From the NCBI RefSeq assembly GCF_928381405.1, contig NZ_CAKMSB010000001.1:124001-188000 (forward strand): a stretch of 64,000 bases of DNA, read 5' to 3'. A program made the position numbers and the translations under genes. The stretch comes from Rothia nasisuis. GTDB taxonomy: Bacteria; Actinomycetota; Actinomycetes; Actinomycetales; Micrococcaceae. Numbering within the stretch: position 1 is the first letter of the stretch; each line of letters starts with the position of its first letter. The notes under the pieces were generated by a model. The model made no database searches. It saw only the letters and a program-made list of their open reading frames with translations, and was not told the DNA's origin. Of this stretch, positions 27,292-34,774 are shown piece by piece.

Positions 27292-27363
27292 TGCGCGATA
27301 CTGGGATCGAACCAGTGACCCCTTCCATGTCAAGGAAGTGCGCTACCGCTGCGCCAATCGCGC
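27292..27363 (-). tRNA. tRNA-Val (GAC)
   Basis: The 72-base cloverleaf has acceptor GCGCGAT/ATCGCGC, anticodon stem CTTCC/GGAAG with loop TTGACAT, and T arm ACTGG-TTCGATC-CCAGT. CCA is not encoded. It is the last of a Gly-Cys-Val cluster. Confidence 0.96.
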
Positions 27364-27364
27364 G

Positions 27365-27438
27365 TGGAGGTGAGGACGGGATTCGAACCCGCGTACACGG
27401 TTTTGCAGACCGTTGCCTAACCACTCGACCACCCCACC
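27365..27438 (-). tRNA. tRNA-Cys (GCA)
   Basis: The 74 bases include an encoded CCA. The acceptor is GGTGGGG/CCTCACC, the anticodon loop CTGCAAA, and the T loop TTCGAAT. It is one base from tRNA-Val. Confidence 0.95.
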
Positions 27439-27486
27439 ACACGCTCAAACCGTGGTTTGAGTTGCGAAAACTGGTGTTTTCGGGAG

Positions 27487-27559
<73 letters not shown>

Positions 27560-27741
27560 AACTCGCATTACTATACACGAAGTTTAGTGAGCTTTCAACC
27601 GGGTGACTAGTCTAGCTGACGCTTATATGATTGCTGCCGCACCTGATATATGGAGATTTAGCCGCGAAACCAGTTTAGGCCCCACCACCCGTAGTTTTTT
27701 TCCCAACTCAGAGCTAACCCGCGCATCCCATCCCTACACCC

Positions 27742-27808
27742 CGAGCGTGCGTCAAATCGCCGAGCGTGCACCCGTCTGCCGCACGCTCGGCGATTTAACG
27801 CACGCTCG
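27742..27808. repeat. 67-bp palindrome P1
   Basis: 28-base arms with one mismatch (27742-27769 and 27781-27808) surround the loop ACCCGTCTGCC. Each arm contains CGAGCGTGC twice. The same element in inverted orientation (loop GGCAGACGGGT) is at 29224-29292. P1 lies 21 bases beyond the DUF559 gene stop, so it could end its transcript, but no T run follows. Confidence 0.85.
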
Positions 27809-27829
27809 CTGAAAAACTTGCCCCTGTCA

Positions 27830-28738
27830 CTAGCGAACCGGCTTCAGTCCGTGACGCATCAGCAGATCTTTAAGGTTCTCGGGATGCTGGGTAAGGTCGT
27901 CCCATCTCACACGCACTACGACATATCCGAGCTGTTCAAGTTCTCTTTGCCGCAGGTGTTCCTGCTGTATCACCTCAACCGGTTCGCCGTAGGTTCCGTC
28001 GTATTTTATTGCGCCATCAACCTCTAAAATGAGCATCAGTTCCTCCCAGAGAAAATCTGGCCGGTAGACTCTGCCTTTGATCACCAGTTTGGCTTGCTCT
28101 TGTGGCTGGGGAAATTTCCACTCAAGCATATGGTTTCTGGCGATAGTTTCGGCCGGGGATGCGGCGTGCCTACTCATTCTTTGTGCGATTTGTCGGGCCC
28201 GGGCTGCACCCCGTCCCTTCACAGTCATCAGCTGTGGCTTTAGAGCGGCTGGCGAGCAGAGTTTACTGTTGAGCATGTAGTCTACGATGCACAGTGCCTC
28301 GATGAGAGGTAGGGTACGGGCACAGTCAACTGCGGTCTGGAGCGGATCGGTGAGGTAGATTCCTTGATGGAGCAGTGCCCGTTCGCATTCTGCTGGTCGG
28401 CTAGAGAATATTTTATGCTGGGGTGTTCGCGCTCTAATGTGTGCGGAGGGCACACTGGCCCAGATGTGGCCGGGGAGGCTCAGAAAAGGAGCGCCCCAGA
28501 AGAGCGCAGCTGATGCATGGCTTAAAACATACCCTGGGTGGTTTTTAGCAAATGCGTAGTGTCTAATTTTTAGTTTTTGTTCTGGGTTGAAGGTGTTCCA
28601 GTCGCGTGTCAGGCAGTAGCTGTTGGGGGCAATTTTGGTGTAGACCCCTTGTGCGCAGTAGGTACGGACGCGCTGGTGCGAGATTCCTCTCGCGGCAAGT
28701 TCTTGCGAGGTTTTGATTCGGTTGCTGAGTTCTTCCAT
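27830..28738 (-). CDS. AbiEi-type HTH plus DUF559 nuclease-fold protein
   Basis: This 302-residue protein has an N-terminal winged-helix/AbiEi-antitoxin-like part (TSQELAARGISHQRVRTYCA, GVYTKIAPNSYCL) and a C-terminal DUF559 domain of the Vsr-like fold (RPDFLWEELMLILEVDGAIK, QRELEQLGYVVVRVRWDDL). This domain combination is common in actinobacteria, often in many copies, with unknown function. No AbiEii toxin is adjacent. The gene is bracketed by two inverted 67-bp palindromes and by tRNA clusters, a typical accessory location. Confidence 0.8.
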   Translation of the reverse strand: MEELSNRIKTSQELAARGISHQRVRTYCAQGVYTKIAPNSYCLTRDWNTFNPEQKLKIRHYAFAKNHPGYVLSHASAALFWGAPFLSLPGHIWASVPSAHIRARTPQHKIFSSRPAECERALLHQGIYLTDPLQTAVDCARTLPLIEALCIVDYMLNSKLCSPAALKPQLMTVKGRGAARARQIAQRMSRHAASPAETIARNHMLEWKFPQPQEQAKLVIKGRVYRPDFLWEELMLILEVDGAIKYDGTYGEPVEVIQQEHLRQRELEQLGYVVVRVRWDDLTQHPENLKDLLMRHGLKPVR

Positions 28739-28798
28739 AGCGCTATTGTGGAACGCCGCGCGGCTGGTACGGTTTATTTCTTAAGATTTCGGCGACAC

Positions 28799-28856
28799 TG
28801 TGGATAACTCGTGTTTTCCTGTGGCTATTTAATGATTTAACCGGTGGTTTTCCACA
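28799..28856. promoter_or_regulatory. Small DnaA-box cluster
   Basis: TGTGGATAA (28799-28807) is the exact complement of the DnaA consensus TTATCCACA. TTTTCCACA (28848-28856) matches 8 of 9 and TGTGGCTAT (28820-28828) 7 of 9. They sit in a relatively AT-rich stretch upstream of the DUF559 gene. No dnaA, dnaN or replication gene is near, so this would be a titration site, a promoter site or chance. Confidence 0.4.
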
Positions 28857-28914
28857 GGCTAGTTGCGTGTAGCCGCATCTTCTCGCCCTACTCAAAGGCG
28901 AGTGTTCACCGAAA

Positions 28915-29125
28915 CTTATTCAAAAGTCTGGTAGCGGAAGGTGCGCGGCTGAAAGGTGAACTGGCTGAGTCTGGCATGATTTGCTGGTGATGAGCGTCGA
29001 GATTCCGAGCGAGGAAAATAAATCTCGGCTCGTATCTGGCGAGCTTGCGAGCCAGTCAGCGAATCAGACAAGAAGGTGAGTTCGCCGTTGCCGCGCCCGA
29101 AGTTGTTGTAGAGACTTTTGAGTAT
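28915..29125. repeat. Long imperfect palindrome Y, MITE-like
   Basis: The element starts CTTATTCAAAAGTCT and ends with the complement of CATACTCAAAAGTCT. Inside are nested pairs (GCGCGGC with GCCGCGC; AGGTGAACT with GAGTTCGCC) and a hairpin CTGGCGAGCTTGCGAGCCAG. No frame is convincing. A shorter relative with the same termini is at 30831. With P2 and the DnaA boxes this accounts for the gene-free stretch 28739-29416. The remainder, 29126-29223 and 29293-29416, shows nothing clear. Confidence 0.55.
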
Positions 29126-29223
29126 GCCTTTACCGTTTCGAGTCCCGTTACCTTTTAAGAGCGCTCAGTAAAAGCCCCAACCGGTAATACTGGAAGTGTA
29201 AGTAACCGGCCCCTCTTAAATAA

Positions 29224-29292
29224 GCGAGCGTGCGTTAAATCGCCGAGCGTGCGGCAGACGGGTGCACGCTCGGCGAGTTAACGCACGCTCGC
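29224..29292. repeat. 67-bp palindrome P2, inverted relative to P1
   Basis: 29-base arms (29224-29252 and 29264-29292) surround GGCAGACGGGT, which is the complement of the P1 loop. It lies downstream of the second tRNA cluster (minus strand). Together P1 and P2 bound 1.55 kb holding the DUF559 gene. Confidence 0.85.
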
Positions 29293-29416
29293 CAAGTGGG
29301 GGTTGTAGGAAAGTTTGTGTTTGAACTTAGTCCAGGCCCCCAGCCCGCTCACTGCTGGCGCTTGTGTGGTGGGCGATGCAAAAATGCCCCGGTTCATTGA
29401 ACTGGGGCTTGTGTGG

Positions 29417-29489
<73 letters not shown>

Positions 29490-29524
29490 ATATGCAACTG
29501 TTTGCAGTGGACTCAAAAGTCTTG

Positions 29525-29758
29525 TGCGCGATACTGGGATCAAACCAGACGGAAGGAAATTTTCCGAGCGGGCGAGGAAACAAAAATTTCCTGGAGTGGT
29601 CACTGGCTTTCGCCTGCAACCGGATGCCCGCATATCATGCGTGCGCGATACTGGGATCGAACCAGACGGAAGGAAATTTTCCGAGCGGGCGAGGAAACAA
29701 AAATTTCCTGGAGTGGTCACTGGCTTTCGCCTGCAACCGGATGCCCGCATATCATGCG
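29525..29758 (-). repeat. Two tandem 117-bp units carrying the tRNA-Val 3' end
   Basis: Units start at 29525 and 29642, and the intact tRNA at 29759 (period 117). Each has the tRNA-Val 3' end, the same roughly 58-base hairpin element as the 26959 array, and a different 34-base flank (CTTTCGCCTGCAACCGGATG and on). The distal copy has one change in its tRNA part (ATCAAACC for ATCGAACC). Confidence 0.93.
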
Positions 29759-29830
29759 TGCGCGATACTGGGATCGAACCAGTGACCCCTTCCATGTCAA
29801 GGAAGTGCGCTACCGCTGCGCCAATCGCGC
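29759..29830 (-). tRNA. tRNA-Val (GAC), copy 2
   Basis: It has the same 72-base cloverleaf as the copy at 27292. It is followed on the minus strand by two 117-bp repeat units and then tRNA-Gly copy 2. Confidence 0.96.
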
Positions 29831-29855
29831 CTGACACTCGCTGATGAGTGTTGCG

Positions 29856-29928
<73 letters not shown>

Positions 29929-30101
29929 GTGCTTGCTCGGGCCCCTTGTGGGTTCCGAACCAACGAGTAAATACTTTACACACTTTTGGTGAACTTGCCA
30001 AATCGTCCCCTGCCTATGGGGTCCAGAGTTTTTGCAGCATTCGAGTGACGGCTGGCCTGGGGCAAGCCTAGTTCTTGTTCTATGAGGCTTACCGCACCCG
30101 G

Positions 30102-30143
30102 TGTAGGGTGTTACGTACTAGATGTAGGGTTTTACCTACTAGA
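30102..30143. repeat. Two 21-bp tandem repeats before a GNAT gene
   Basis: TGTAGGGTGTTACGTACTAGA and TGTAGGGTTTTACCTACTAGA follow one another, with 19 of 21 positions identical. They end 33 bases before the GNAT start, so they may be operator or activator sites. Parts also pair as an inverted repeat (GTAGG/CCTAC). Confidence 0.55.
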
Positions 30144-30176
30144 TTTTTGGTGACGTATCAGTGAGGTGGATTCAGC

Positions 30177-30746
30177 GTGCTCCCCCAACTTTTGACCGAA
30201 CGTTTTACACTTCGCCCCTTGCGGGAGGCTGATGCCCCCGCGCTCACGGCTGCCTGCCAGGATCCCGAGATTCTTAGGTACTGTTTGTCGGTGCCGCTGG
30301 GCTATACCGAGCAGACGGCTCGCGATTTTATTGCTTATACACGGGTGGCTGCCGAGTGCGGGGACGAGCTGGTGTGGGGTATTGACGCCAGCGGCGTGCT
30401 GGCCGGGGTGGTGAGCCTAAAGAATGCTGATAGCCCTGAGGCTGAAGTTGGCTACTGGATGGCTCCGGAGAGCCGTAACCGGGGTTTGCTGTCTGAGGCG
30501 CTGGGTATGGTGCTTGGTTTTGCGTTTGATCCGCAGGGGTTAGGCCTTGACCGGGTGAGCTGGCGGGCTTTGGTGGGTAACACGGCATCTGAACGTGTAG
30601 CGGCTAAGGCTGGTTTTACCGGTTTTCGTACGCTTGAGAAAGTAGAGCCGGGGCGCCCTCACCCTGATGGCTCTACTTCTCTGCTTGATATGCGAGTCGC
30701 TGAGTTGACTCGTGAGCTTTGGGCGCAACGTGGTTTTCCAGGGTGA
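30177..30746 (+). CDS. GNAT acetyltransferase, RimJ/RimL-like
   Basis: The 189-residue protein uses a GTG start preceded by GTGAGGTGG. It shows the RimJ/RimL-type layout: LLTERFTLRPLREADAPALT, GYWMAPESRNRGLLSEAL (acetyl-CoA loop R-N-R-G-L) and VGNTASERVAAKAGFTGF. The substrate could be a protein N-terminus, an amino acid or a small molecule. It stands alone between the tRNA cluster and zapE. Confidence 0.82.
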   Translation: MLPQLLTERFTLRPLREADAPALTAACQDPEILRYCLSVPLGYTEQTARDFIAYTRVAAECGDELVWGIDASGVLAGVVSLKNADSPEAEVGYWMAPESRNRGLLSEALGMVLGFAFDPQGLGLDRVSWRALVGNTASERVAAKAGFTGFRTLEKVEPGRPHPDGSTSLLDMRVAELTRELWAQRGFPG

Positions 30747-30830
30747 AGGCTTTGTACGGGTGGGGACGCCGCCCCCGTCTCTCCTGGCTCACGGCGGGTA
30801 GGTGAGGCGCTGGCGTCCTTGCTCTTGAGG

Positions 30831-31005
30831 CTTGTTCAAAAGTAATCAGGCGAACCCAGGCTCACAGCGAAGCTGCTGGGCCGGATCAAATGAGCCATGA
30901 GCACCGGTTCCCGCCCCCAGACGACAAAAGAAAGGCTGACGAGAAAATAGGCGGAGCCGCTGGGCTCCATCGAGCGTGAGCCTGCGGAACCCCCTTATGA
31001 ATAAA
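30831..31005. repeat. MITE-like element X
   Basis: The ends CTTGTTCAAAAG and, inverted, TTTATTCATAAG match the termini of element Y (28915). Inner pairs include CAGGCTCAC with GTGAGCCTG. There is no coding frame. It occupies the gap between the GNAT gene and zapE. Confidence 0.5.
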
Positions 31006-31020
31006 CTTCCTTGAATACCG

Positions 31021-32079
31021 CTAGGAAGCTTGTTCTCCTAGCATGCCTTCACGGGCTAGGGCGGTGAGGCGTGAAACCGCACGGAAGTATTTTTTCTGGT
31101 ACCCGCCGGTCATCATTTCTTCGGTGAAGACTCGGTCGAAGGGCACGCCGGAGGCGATGATGGGCAGGTCTTTGTCGTAGAGACGGTCGGCTAGTACAAC
31201 GAATCGGAGGGCGACGGCTTGCTGGGTGATGGGGGTGACGTTGCGCCAGGCAACACCGTCGAGACCGTCAATGAACTGGCGGTAGCGGGAGGGATGTACG
31301 CGGGAGAGGTGGTCGATGAGGGCCTCGAAGTCGTCGATGGCCACGGTCCCTAGCCCGCCGAACCGTGATTCGACGGTTGTGTCAAATTCTGTGTCGTTGA
31401 CGGGTGCGGGGGCGGCGGGGAGGCCGCGGTGACGGAAGTCTTCGCCGTCCACACGCAAAACGTCGAACTGGTCGGCCAGCACCTGGATTTCACGTTTGAA
31501 GTCGGCGGCAGCGAAACGGCCTTCGCCAAGGGCTCCGGGCAGGGTGTTGGAGGTGGCCACGAGTTTGACGCCGGCTTCTGCTAGTTCGCGCATGAGGCGG
31601 GACATGAGCACGGTGTCGCCGGGGTCATCGAGCTCGAATTCGTCGATACAGACCAGCTTGTAGTTTGAGAGTGCTTCGACGGTTTTGCGGAAGGTGAGTG
31701 CTCCGACCAAGTTGGTGTACTCGACGAAGGTGCCGAAGGCTTTGGGTCCTTCAACGGAGTGCCACAATGAGGCGAGCAGGTGGGTTTTGCCCACACCGAA
31801 ACCGCCGTCCAGGTAGAGGCCTGCCTTGGTGGTGCCCCTCTTTTTGCCCCCGCCAAAGAGCTTGGAAAAGAAGTTGCCGCCTGCGGCACCGCCTCCGTTG
31901 ATAGAGGCACCGAAGGCCTTGAGAGCGTCAACGGCCTGCTGCTGGGAGGGCTGGGCTGGGTCGGGCCGGTAGGTAGCGAAAGATACCTCACCGAATCGTT
32001 CGGAGGGCCTGAAACCTGAGAGTAGTTCGTCGGCTGATACCTGGGGGGTGCGGTCGATGAGGTGGGTGTAGGTTGCCAC
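31021..32079 (-). CDS. zapE: ZapE/AFG1-type cell-division ATPase
   Basis: The protein is 352 residues from GTG 32079, which has AAGGA upstream; a longer frame to 32160 lacks a ribosome site. It is a P-loop ATPase of the AFG1/ZapE family: YLDGGFGVGKTHLLASLWHS (Walker A), LVCIDEFELDDPGDT (Walker B), LVATSNTLPGALGEGRF, then FVVLADRLYD and GGYQKKYFRAVSRL. ZapE modulates the Z ring in E. coli. The actinobacterial role is less certain. Confidence 0.9.
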   Translation of the reverse strand: MATYTHLIDRTPQVSADELLSGFRPSERFGEVSFATYRPDPAQPSQQQAVDALKAFGASINGGGAAGGNFFSKLFGGGKKRGTTKAGLYLDGGFGVGKTHLLASLWHSVEGPKAFGTFVEYTNLVGALTFRKTVEALSNYKLVCIDEFELDDPGDTVLMSRLMRELAEAGVKLVATSNTLPGALGEGRFAAADFKREIQVLADQFDVLRVDGEDFRHRGLPAAPAPVNDTEFDTTVESRFGGLGTVAIDDFEALIDHLSRVHPSRYRQFIDGLDGVAWRNVTPITQQAVALRFVVLADRLYDKDLPIIASGVPFDRVFTEEMMTGGYQKKYFRAVSRLTALAREGMLGEQAS

Positions 32080-32212
32080 GGTGGTCCTTGTAACGGGCGC
32101 TGCGGTGCGCGGGTGATTCGTACATGCCCAGTGTAGTCGTACCGGGCGTGCGTTACGCACTGTTGCGGTTTAGGCTGGTGTGAGTTACCTGCGCGTTTGA
32201 AAGGATGAGTTT

Positions 32213-32710
32213 GTGGCCAGGGCGAAGAAGAAGGCCGGTGCGGCGACTGCTGCAATTGCATTGCTCCAGGGGGCTGGAACCTCTTTTAGGGTATGCGAGT
32301 ATGAGCACACCGAAGGTGAGACCAATTTTGGTGCCGAGGCTGCTCAAAAGTTGGGTCGTTCCCCTGAGCAAGTATTCAAGACCCTGATGATTACGCATGA
32401 TAATGACTATGCTGTCTGCGTGGTGCCGGTGGGTGGCAGGCTGAATGTGAAAGCTGCGGCGGCTGCTCTGGGGTGGAAGAGCGCCAAGATGGCTGCTCCG
32501 GACGTTGCCGAGAGGCGCACCGGTTACGTGGTTGGTGGTATCTCGCCGCTGGGGCAGAAAATGGTTCACCCAACCCTGGTTGATGAGACCGCACAGCTTT
32601 TTGACACGATTTTAGTTTCTGCGGGCCGCCGTGGCCTGGATATCGAGTTAGCGCCCGATGCTCTTGTTTCCCTTACCTCCGGCATATACGCCGATATCGC
32701 GGCTTCTTAG
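32213..32710 (+). CDS. ybaK: Cys-tRNA(Pro)/Cys-tRNA deacylase, YbaK/EbsC type
   Basis: The 165-residue protein uses a GTG start with AAAGGATG upstream. The YbaK fold is recognised from FGAEAAQKLGRSPEQVFKTL, CVVPVGGRLNVKAAAAALG, the conserved GYVVGGISPLGQK and GRRGLDIELAP. It clears Cys mischarged on tRNA-Pro. Confidence 0.93.
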   Translation: MARAKKKAGAATAAIALLQGAGTSFRVCEYEHTEGETNFGAEAAQKLGRSPEQVFKTLMITHDNDYAVCVVPVGGRLNVKAAAAALGWKSAKMAAPDVAERRTGYVVGGISPLGQKMVHPTLVDETAQLFDTILVSAGRRGLDIELAPDALVSLTSGIYADIAAS

Positions 32711-32739
32711 TTTCCCTGCCCGCAGTGCCGTCCTCGTAG

Positions 32740-34038
32740 CTATGCGCCGGTTAGGCCCAGTGTGCCTCCTAGCCAGGTGGTGACGGTGCTGTACCAGAGT
32801 TGCGGATCCACATTCCACTCGCGAGTATGTGGGGCCTTGTGGAAGGGCACAAAGTCGACCAGTGGAGAAGCCTCAGCGAGCGCTGCGGAAGGCCCGTAGG
32901 GTACGTAGGTGTCGTCAACGGAGTGCAGGATGAGGGTGGGGAGGGTGATGTCAGTTACGCGGTGAGTCCAGGATATTTGGTCGAGGCTGATGGGTTCTTT
33001 GAGTCCGGTGAAGGCGGTGAGGGCTGGGTGGGTAATCATCTGGACGCCGAGCTGGCCGATACGCAGGGGTATCTTGTTGAGGTGGGTGTGGTAGCGGATG
33101 AGTTCAAGCCAGTCGAGGGCCGGGCCGTCGAGGACCAGTGCGCGGATGGCTCTGCGGTTGCGGGCCAGGTCTGCGGTCTGCATGCAGATTGAGCCGCCCA
33201 TGGACCAGCCAAAGAGCACCACATCGTGCGCACCGTGGGAGAGTGCGTAGTCGATAGCAACTTCTACGTCTTTCCATTCGGTGAAGCCGAGGCCGTAACG
33301 GCCGTCCTCACTGGCGGGGGCTTCGCGGTCGTTGCGGTAGCTCATGTGCAGGCTGGTCAGCCCAAGAGTCTGGGCGCTTTCGAGTGCCCGTAGGGTTTCG
33401 GCACGGGTGGCGCCCATTCCGTGTACCATGATGGCCCAGGTGGCGTTAGTCTGATGAGTTGCAGGGGGGCTCGCGCTAGCACCCTGGTTTTTACTCGGGT
33501 GGAGGGATGCATCGGGGTGGACGAGCCAGGCAGGTGCTGGGCCGACGGGTAGGTTCAGTTCAACGTCCTTGTAGGCGTAGCCTGCCATGGCCGGGTCAGT
33601 GGCGACAACACCGCTCATGCGCCCCCGCTTGATGCCGGTCATATCTCCGGTGTAGACCTGTTCCACACTACGCACCACGGTGCCGTCGGCTGGCTGGTAT
33701 GAGGTGACCTCGCCGAGGAGGGCGAACCCGGCGCCACCGGAGAAAGAAAAGCCGTAGCGGCCGGGGGCCAGGGTGCCATCGGTGGCATCGAGGCGGAGGC
33801 TGGTGGGCTGCTGGCCTGTGTGAACCTGGGCGGTGGAGTAGCCTAGCGCGTGCACACGGACGTCCTCGGCTGGGGCTTTAGGGGGCACCACAATTTTGCG
33901 GGCGAGGTGGGTGGCTAGGCCAGCGGTTCCGAGAGCCCCTGCAATGGCCAGGGTAGCACCAGCTGCACCGGCGACGCCTGCGACGGTGGCCAGGGTGAGG
34001 GTACGGGCGGTGGGCGGTGTGTGGTTCTCTTGAGCCAT
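32740..34038 (-). CDS. Alpha/beta-hydrolase, membrane-anchored
   Basis: The 432-residue protein has an N-terminal hydrophobic segment (about 14-45, Ala/Gly-rich), so the catalytic part is probably outside the membrane. The hydrolase core starts at about 200 (WAIMVHGMGATRAETL), with nucleophile elbow GWSMGG, acid in LHSVDDTYVP and catalytic His in KAPHTREW. The substrate is unknown. Related actinobacterial proteins are annotated as hydrolase or peptidase. Confidence 0.82.
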   Translation of the reverse strand: MAQENHTPPTARTLTLATVAGVAGAAGATLAIAGALGTAGLATHLARKIVVPPKAPAEDVRVHALGYSTAQVHTGQQPTSLRLDATDGTLAPGRYGFSFSGGAGFALLGEVTSYQPADGTVVRSVEQVYTGDMTGIKRGRMSGVVATDPAMAGYAYKDVELNLPVGPAPAWLVHPDASLHPSKNQGASASPPATHQTNATWAIMVHGMGATRAETLRALESAQTLGLTSLHMSYRNDREAPASEDGRYGLGFTEWKDVEVAIDYALSHGAHDVVLFGWSMGGSICMQTADLARNRRAIRALVLDGPALDWLELIRYHTHLNKIPLRIGQLGVQMITHPALTAFTGLKEPISLDQISWTHRVTDITLPTLILHSVDDTYVPYGPSAALAEASPLVDFVPFHKAPHTREWNVDPQLWYSTVTTWLGGTLGLTGA

Positions 34039-34155
34039 AGAACCAGTGTAAGGGAGTGTGATACCGAGACAAGAAACCGGAATAAAATGGGGAGGTTGGG
34101 GCTTGTATACCGTGTAGCCCCGTAGCGGGTTCTAAGTGTTTATGTGAGGAGAGCG

Positions 34156-34578
34156 ATGAGCGAGCGTCTACCCGGAGTTGGCCAGGTTGTTAAAAACTGG
34201 AAAGAGGTTCTCGACCCGCAGGAGTACGCTGTGCTCCGCGAGGGCGGCACTGAGCGGGCTTTCAGCGGCGAGTATTGGGATACCACCACCGAGGGTGTCT
34301 ATTCTTGTAGGGCGTGTGGCACTGAACTTTTCCGTTCGACCGAGAAATTCGAGAGTCATTGCGGCTGGCCTTCTTTCTTTGAGCCGCTGGCTGCCGACCG
34401 GGTTCGCTATCTTGAAGATCGCACTCTTGGTATGGTGCGCGTTGAGGTGCGTTGCGCAGCCTGCGATTCTCACCTGGGTCATGTCTTTGAGGGTGAAGGC
34501 TATGACACCCCCACCGATATGCGGTACTGCATCAATTCCATCTGTTTAACCCTGAACGAAAAGCCTGTCCAAGACTAG
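34156..34578 (+). CDS. msrB: Peptide-methionine (R)-S-oxide reductase
   Basis: MsrB repairs methionine-R-sulfoxide. The protein is 140 residues from ATG 34156, with GAGGAG upstream. It has two zinc CxxC pairs (CRACGTELF and CAACDSHLGHVF), GWPSFFEP, and the catalytic Cys in RYCINSICL. Confidence 0.96.
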   Translation: MSERLPGVGQVVKNWKEVLDPQEYAVLREGGTERAFSGEYWDTTTEGVYSCRACGTELFRSTEKFESHCGWPSFFEPLAADRVRYLEDRTLGMVRVEVRCAACDSHLGHVFEGEGYDTPTDMRYCINSICLTLNEKPVQD

Positions 34579-34774
34579 GGAGAGCACCACGGCTGGGGCC
34601 TGCAGGGGCAGGGTCCAGCCGGTGGTGTGGCGCCTGTCACCCGGTGAGGGGTCACATAGTCCGCTCCCCCGGTCGCTATTTCTAAGCTGGCATAATGGAG
34701 AGGTGCTGCACACGATGACTGGGTGCTGTTCCCGTGCGCACGAGACCTCATACTGCGCACCGGGGAGGAGTTAT

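Noticed and set aside
26896-27333. N-terminal repeat domain of the MOSC protein
   Set aside because: The repeated peptide comes from translating the 111-bp tRNA-derived repeats, because 111 is divisible by three. The MOSC fold starts at 26895.
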